DNA of 14,673 nt from Anammoximicrobium sp032229885 (GTDB lineage: Bacteria > Planctomycetota > Planctomycetia > Pirellulales > Pirellulaceae): positions 1 through 14,673 of the forward strand of contig JAVYAJ010000260.1 of the NCBI GenBank assembly GCA_032229885.1, given 5' to 3'. Within the stretch, counting starts at the first letter, position 1. The number at the start of each line of letters is the position of its first letter. Shown here in pieces: positions 14,601-14,673 of this stretch. The position numbers were made by a program, and so were the translations under genes. A model generated the notes under the pieces. The model ran no database searches and was not told the DNA's origin. It saw nothing but the letters and a program-made list of their open reading frames with translations.

Positions 14601-14673
14601 CCAGTGCCCGCAACCCAAGAATCTGTTTGGCCGAAGGCCTCCGATCACCGTAGCCTGGGGCAACGCCCCAGGG
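14596..14673. repeat. Cluster of three small hairpins at the right edge
   Basis: Three perfect stem-loops follow one another: GCGGGC-CAGT-GCCCGC (14596-14611), GGCC-GAA-GGCC (14629-14639) and CCTGGGGC-AAC-GCCCCAGG (14654-14672). The last two resemble, from memory, palindromic dispersed intergenic repeats seen in planctomycete genomes. The window ends at the third hairpin, so the element may continue beyond it. Confidence 0.5.

Overview
The window is high-GC bacterial chromosome that reads like a planctomycete, probably of the Pirellulales type. The grounds are the gene types (a large secreted right-handed beta-helix protein, a lipoprotein-anchored methyltransferase, a PgmB-unrelated archaeal-type phosphoglycerate mutase), the weak ribosome-binding sites, the almost complete lack of operons, and short structured intergenic repeats. 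The phylum call rests on recognition, not on a marker gene. No rRNA, tRNA, CRISPR array, transposase, integrase or phage gene is visible.

Layout from left to right: an unassigned leader (1-366); a PfkB sugar kinase of the 2-keto-3-deoxygluconate kinase type (+, 367-1455); a lipoprotein with a class I SAM methyltransferase domain (+, 1661-2425); convergent to it a CPBP/Abi-type membrane protein (-, 2581-3288), with an NAD-dependent epimerase/reductase (-, 3433-4485) upstream of it; divergent from that, pdxA of vitamin B6 synthesis (+, 4734-5768); an A-type iron-sulfur carrier protein (-, 6069-6395) with a good promoter in an AT-richer leader; an M20 metallopeptidase (+, 7133-8329); an archaeal-type phosphoglycerate mutase (-, 8441-9646); divergent from it, glucose-6-phosphate isomerase (+, 10082-11509); and a 955-residue secreted beta-helix protein (-, 11577-14444). 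The right edge holds a long inverted repeat followed by three small hairpins that look like dispersed repeat material.

Ten genes fall into at least eight transcription units because strand changes at almost every boundary. Functionally they are core carbon metabolism (Pgi, phosphoglycerate mutase, KDG kinase), cofactor supply (PdxA, iron-sulfur carrier), peptide turnover, and one exported polysaccharide-associated protein. A tempting but unproven link is that a beta-helix lyase-like protein could release uronate products that end in KDG, the substrate of the kinase.

I did not find a convincing new multi-gene system. The best leads are the beta-helix protein with a large domain inserted in its N-terminal cap, the 16-bp perfect inverted repeat upstream of it, the tandem direct repeat between the divergent glycolytic genes, the exported methyltransferase, and key-residue variants in the CPBP protein and the iron-sulfur carrier.
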